Assembly: GCA_045124315.1 (NCBI GenBank)
Contig: JBGVLO010000176.1
Coordinates: 1-64,000, forward strand
DNA: 64,000 bases
From: CAG-411 sp045124315
Lineage (GTDB): Bacteria; Bacillota; Clostridia; Lachnospirales; Lachnospiraceae
Direction: 5' to 3'
Part shown: piece by piece, positions 62,456-64,000 of the stretch
Layout: each line of letters opens with the position of its first letter
How positions within the stretch are numbered: position 1 is the first letter of the stretch
The notes under the pieces: generated by a model
The model's database searches: none
Told to the model about the DNA's origin: nothing
The model's input: only the letters and a program-made list of their open reading frames with translations
Program-made: the position numbers and the translations under genes

Positions 62456-62851
62456 TTATTTTACCAGACCTAATTTTTTCAGTGCCTGCTCGAAACGAAC
62501 CTGATCAATTGGCTTTCCGGAATAAATGGTACAGCCAAGTTCAAATGCCATCTTTACGTTCTTCTCATCATTCAAAGCTGTGGTCATAATTACTTTTACC
62601 TGCTTCTCCTTTGGAATGTCTCTCTCTTTTTCAAGATTACGAATACCCATCAACGCCTGATAACCATCCATAACCGGCATCATAATATCCAGACACACAA
62701 GATCGTAAGGATCATCCTCCTCCAAAGCCAGCATAAATGCATCTACTGCTTCCATTCCATCCACTGTAACATCACATTCACCATACTTGGATAGAAAACT
62801 GTCCATTGCCTTTCTTGTTACATAATCATCTTCTGCTAATAAAATCTTCAT
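62456..62851 (-). CDS. Single-domain response regulator (CheY-like)
   Basis: A 131-aa stand-alone receiver: acidic LAEDDYV, phospho-Asp in LVCLDIMMPVMDGYQAL, Thr in IMTTALND and Lys in YSGKPIDQ. It could be the CheY of the system or an intermediate phosphate carrier to the Hpt of the 55211 kinase. The sequence looks more like an adaptation or stress receiver than flagellar CheY (no typical FliM-binding end can be judged). ATG at 62851 with GAGG 8 nt upstream is preferred over GTG at 62860. Confidence 0.93.
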   Translation of the reverse strand: MKILLAEDDYVTRKAMDSFLSKYGECDVTVDGMEAVDAFMLALEEDDPYDLVCLDIMMPVMDGYQALMGIRNLEKERDIPKEKQVKVIMTTALNDEKNVKMAFELGCTIYSGKPIDQVRFEQALKKLGLVK

Positions 62852-62861
62852 ATCCCTCACC

Positions 62862-63896
62862 TCACATTTTATATAATAATTGATAAGTTCTCTTTACCAC
62901 ATCCTGCAATTTTTCCTGGTACTCTACCGCCCCCAGCTCGTAAGCTACCCTCGGCATACCGTACACGATGCAGGATGAAGGATCCTGTCCTACCGTTCTC
63001 GCACCTTGCTCTCTCATGTCAAGTAATCCTTTGGCCCCATCGCCACCCATACCTGTCAGAATAATTCCCAAGGCATCTTTCCCCGCCGTCTTTGCAACGG
63101 AATGAAATAACACATCCACAGATGGACAATGTCCATTCACCTTCGGTGCTTTCTTTATCATAACCTGATACGCACCATTCACTTTCACAAGTTCCATGTG
63201 TGCATCACCACCCGGCGCCAGCAATGCCGTTCCAGGCTGGACCAAATCTCCGGTCTTTGCCTCTTTTACCGTCAGTCTGCTCTGCTGATCCAAACGCTTT
63301 GCATACATTTCCGTAAATCCCTTTGGCATATGTTGTACAATCACAATTCCCGGGACATCTGTATCAAATCCTCTCAGAACTTCCGCTATAGCTTCTGTTC
63401 CTCCAGTGGATGCTCCAATTGCTATTACTAAATCCTCACTTCGAATTTTCCCTTTCTTGTTTCCAATGACATCTGTCTGCGCTGTGGGAAACATTCGTCT
63501 CTTTCTCTCAAACACATTCGGTGCCTCCCGTATCTTTCCAGGTAACTCTTCACAGACAAAACTTATAATTCTTGCCCGGTCTGTAGTTGCCGGTTTTGCT
63601 ACAAAATCCACTGCACCTGCATTCATGGCATCAAATACCTTGTCACTGATCGCACTAATGACAACCACTGGCAACGGATACTGTGGGATTAGTTTTTGTA
63701 AAAATTCTATTCCATTCATCTTTGGCAACTCTAAATCTAATGTCATCACGTCTGGATGATATTCCAGTATGGCATCCCTGGCTTCAAAGGGATCTCTGGC
63801 AGTAGCTACTACCTCAATATCCGGAATCTGATTCAGATTTTTAACTAAAAGTTCCCGAAAGAACAAGGAATCCTCCACAACTAATACTTTTACCAT
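62862..63896 (-). CDS. cheB: Chemotaxis response regulator / protein-glutamate methylesterase CheB
   Basis: A 344-aa enzyme that removes methyl groups from receptors. Receiver 1-120 (VVEDSLFFRELL, Asp in VMTLDLELPKMNG, Lys in VAKPAT); catalytic domain 150-340 with IGASTGGTEAI (Ser), VQHMPKGFTEMYAKRL (His) and LTGMGGDGAKGLLDMREQGA (Asp). SD GGAGGGG just upstream. 12 nt after cheR. Confidence 0.97.
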   Translation of the reverse strand: MVKVLVVEDSLFFRELLVKNLNQIPDIEVVATARDPFEARDAILEYHPDVMTLDLELPKMNGIEFLQKLIPQYPLPVVVISAISDKVFDAMNAGAVDFVAKPATTDRARIISFVCEELPGKIREAPNVFERKRRMFPTAQTDVIGNKKGKIRSEDLVIAIGASTGGTEAIAEVLRGFDTDVPGIVIVQHMPKGFTEMYAKRLDQQSRLTVKEAKTGDLVQPGTALLAPGGDAHMELVKVNGAYQVMIKKAPKVNGHCPSVDVLFHSVAKTAGKDALGIILTGMGGDGAKGLLDMREQGARTVGQDPSSCIVYGMPRVAYELGAVEYQEKLQDVVKRTYQLLYKM

Positions 63897-63908
63897 CTTT
63901 CTCCCCTC

Positions 63909-64000
63909 CTAACGCGGCATTTTCCGAAAGATTGATGGTTGTACCATTTCAAACGGGACGACATCTCTGTCTAAAGTCTCTGTGCGGCCAATAAATAAAT
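63909..64000 (-). CDS. cheR: Chemotaxis methyltransferase CheR, C-terminal end (runs off the window)
   Basis: The last 30 codons: LFIGRTETLDRDVVPFEMVQ then PSIFRKMPR and a stop. LFIGxxE near the end followed by a P-S-I-F/Y-R-K terminus is the usual CheR C-terminus. Position immediately upstream of cheB supports the call. Confidence 0.85.
   Translation of the reverse strand, partial: LFIGRTETLDRDVVPFEMVQPSIFRKMPR

Noticed and set aside
1..64000. CRISPR array, prophage, restriction-modification or other defence island
   Set aside because: No regularly spaced repeats, phage structural genes, nucleases/methylases or integrases were seen; the repeats are dispersed single units.
1..64000. tRNA, rRNA or large structured RNA genes
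   Set aside because: No T-loop/anticodon arrangement or rRNA-like stretch was spotted in intergenic regions; a covariance-model scan would settle this.

Overview
The window comes from a low-GC Gram-positive bacterium, most likely a gut-type member of the Lachnospiraceae (Clostridia). Evidence: AAGGAGG-type ribosome binding sites throughout, a spoVG gene, a BceRS-BceAB-type locus, the glgC-glgD pair, BspA-type leucine-rich-repeat surface proteins, starch-active secreted enzymes, and several large hybrid histidine kinases. The species is not assignable by eye. No tRNA, rRNA, CRISPR array, prophage, transposase or integrase was seen. Most genes are on the minus strand; only three are on the plus strand (MATE transporter, DHH phosphoesterase, one chemoreceptor).

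Layout. 1-5573: the N-terminal end of an AAA-ATPase-like protein, then (reading leftward) tadA, a two-component system and a BceAB-type ABC exporter. 5736-14474: an acetyltransferase, a membrane EAL protein, a charged hypothetical protein and a giant LRR/InlB-repeat/papain-fold surface protein. 14669-20168: rsmA, tatD, a Ca2+/Na+ antiporter, a MATE exporter, an LRR gene remnant and DAHP synthase. 20439-30295: a 1,296-aa multi-sensor hybrid kinase, ndk, a broken CBM26/C1-protease gene, a truncated chemoreceptor, a glycosyltransferase and an interrupted small secreted ORF. 30304-41597: a DEAD-box helicase, an internally deleted PHP gene, a periplasmic-binding-fold GGDEF protein, a tandem hemerythrin, recQ, a DHH phosphoesterase and a six-TM chemoreceptor. 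41690-52118: clpB, a transglutaminase-like protein, spoVG, glgD, glgC, a deleted amylase paralogue and a full secreted alpha-amylase. 52511-64000: one co-directional chemosensory operon, cheR-cheB-receiver-cheA-cheW-mcp-hybrid kinase(Hpt)-hybrid kinase(DegV), closed by a strong terminator.

The most unusual item is the last gene of that operon. It is a membrane hybrid histidine kinase whose receiver domain is followed by a complete DegV-type fatty-acid-binding domain. Together with the preceding Hpt-containing hybrid kinase and a chemoreceptor that has almost no extracytoplasmic domain, it suggests a non-canonical chemosensory/phosphorelay system with a possible lipid-sensing step.

Two other themes stand out. 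First, intergenic spaces are littered with short palindromic repeats that fall into at least six families, many sharing a GTTACTGTTCA-like end. Second, several genes are visibly decaying by internal deletion or frameshift (C1 protease, amylase paralogue, PHP hydrolase, chemoreceptor, LRR protein).
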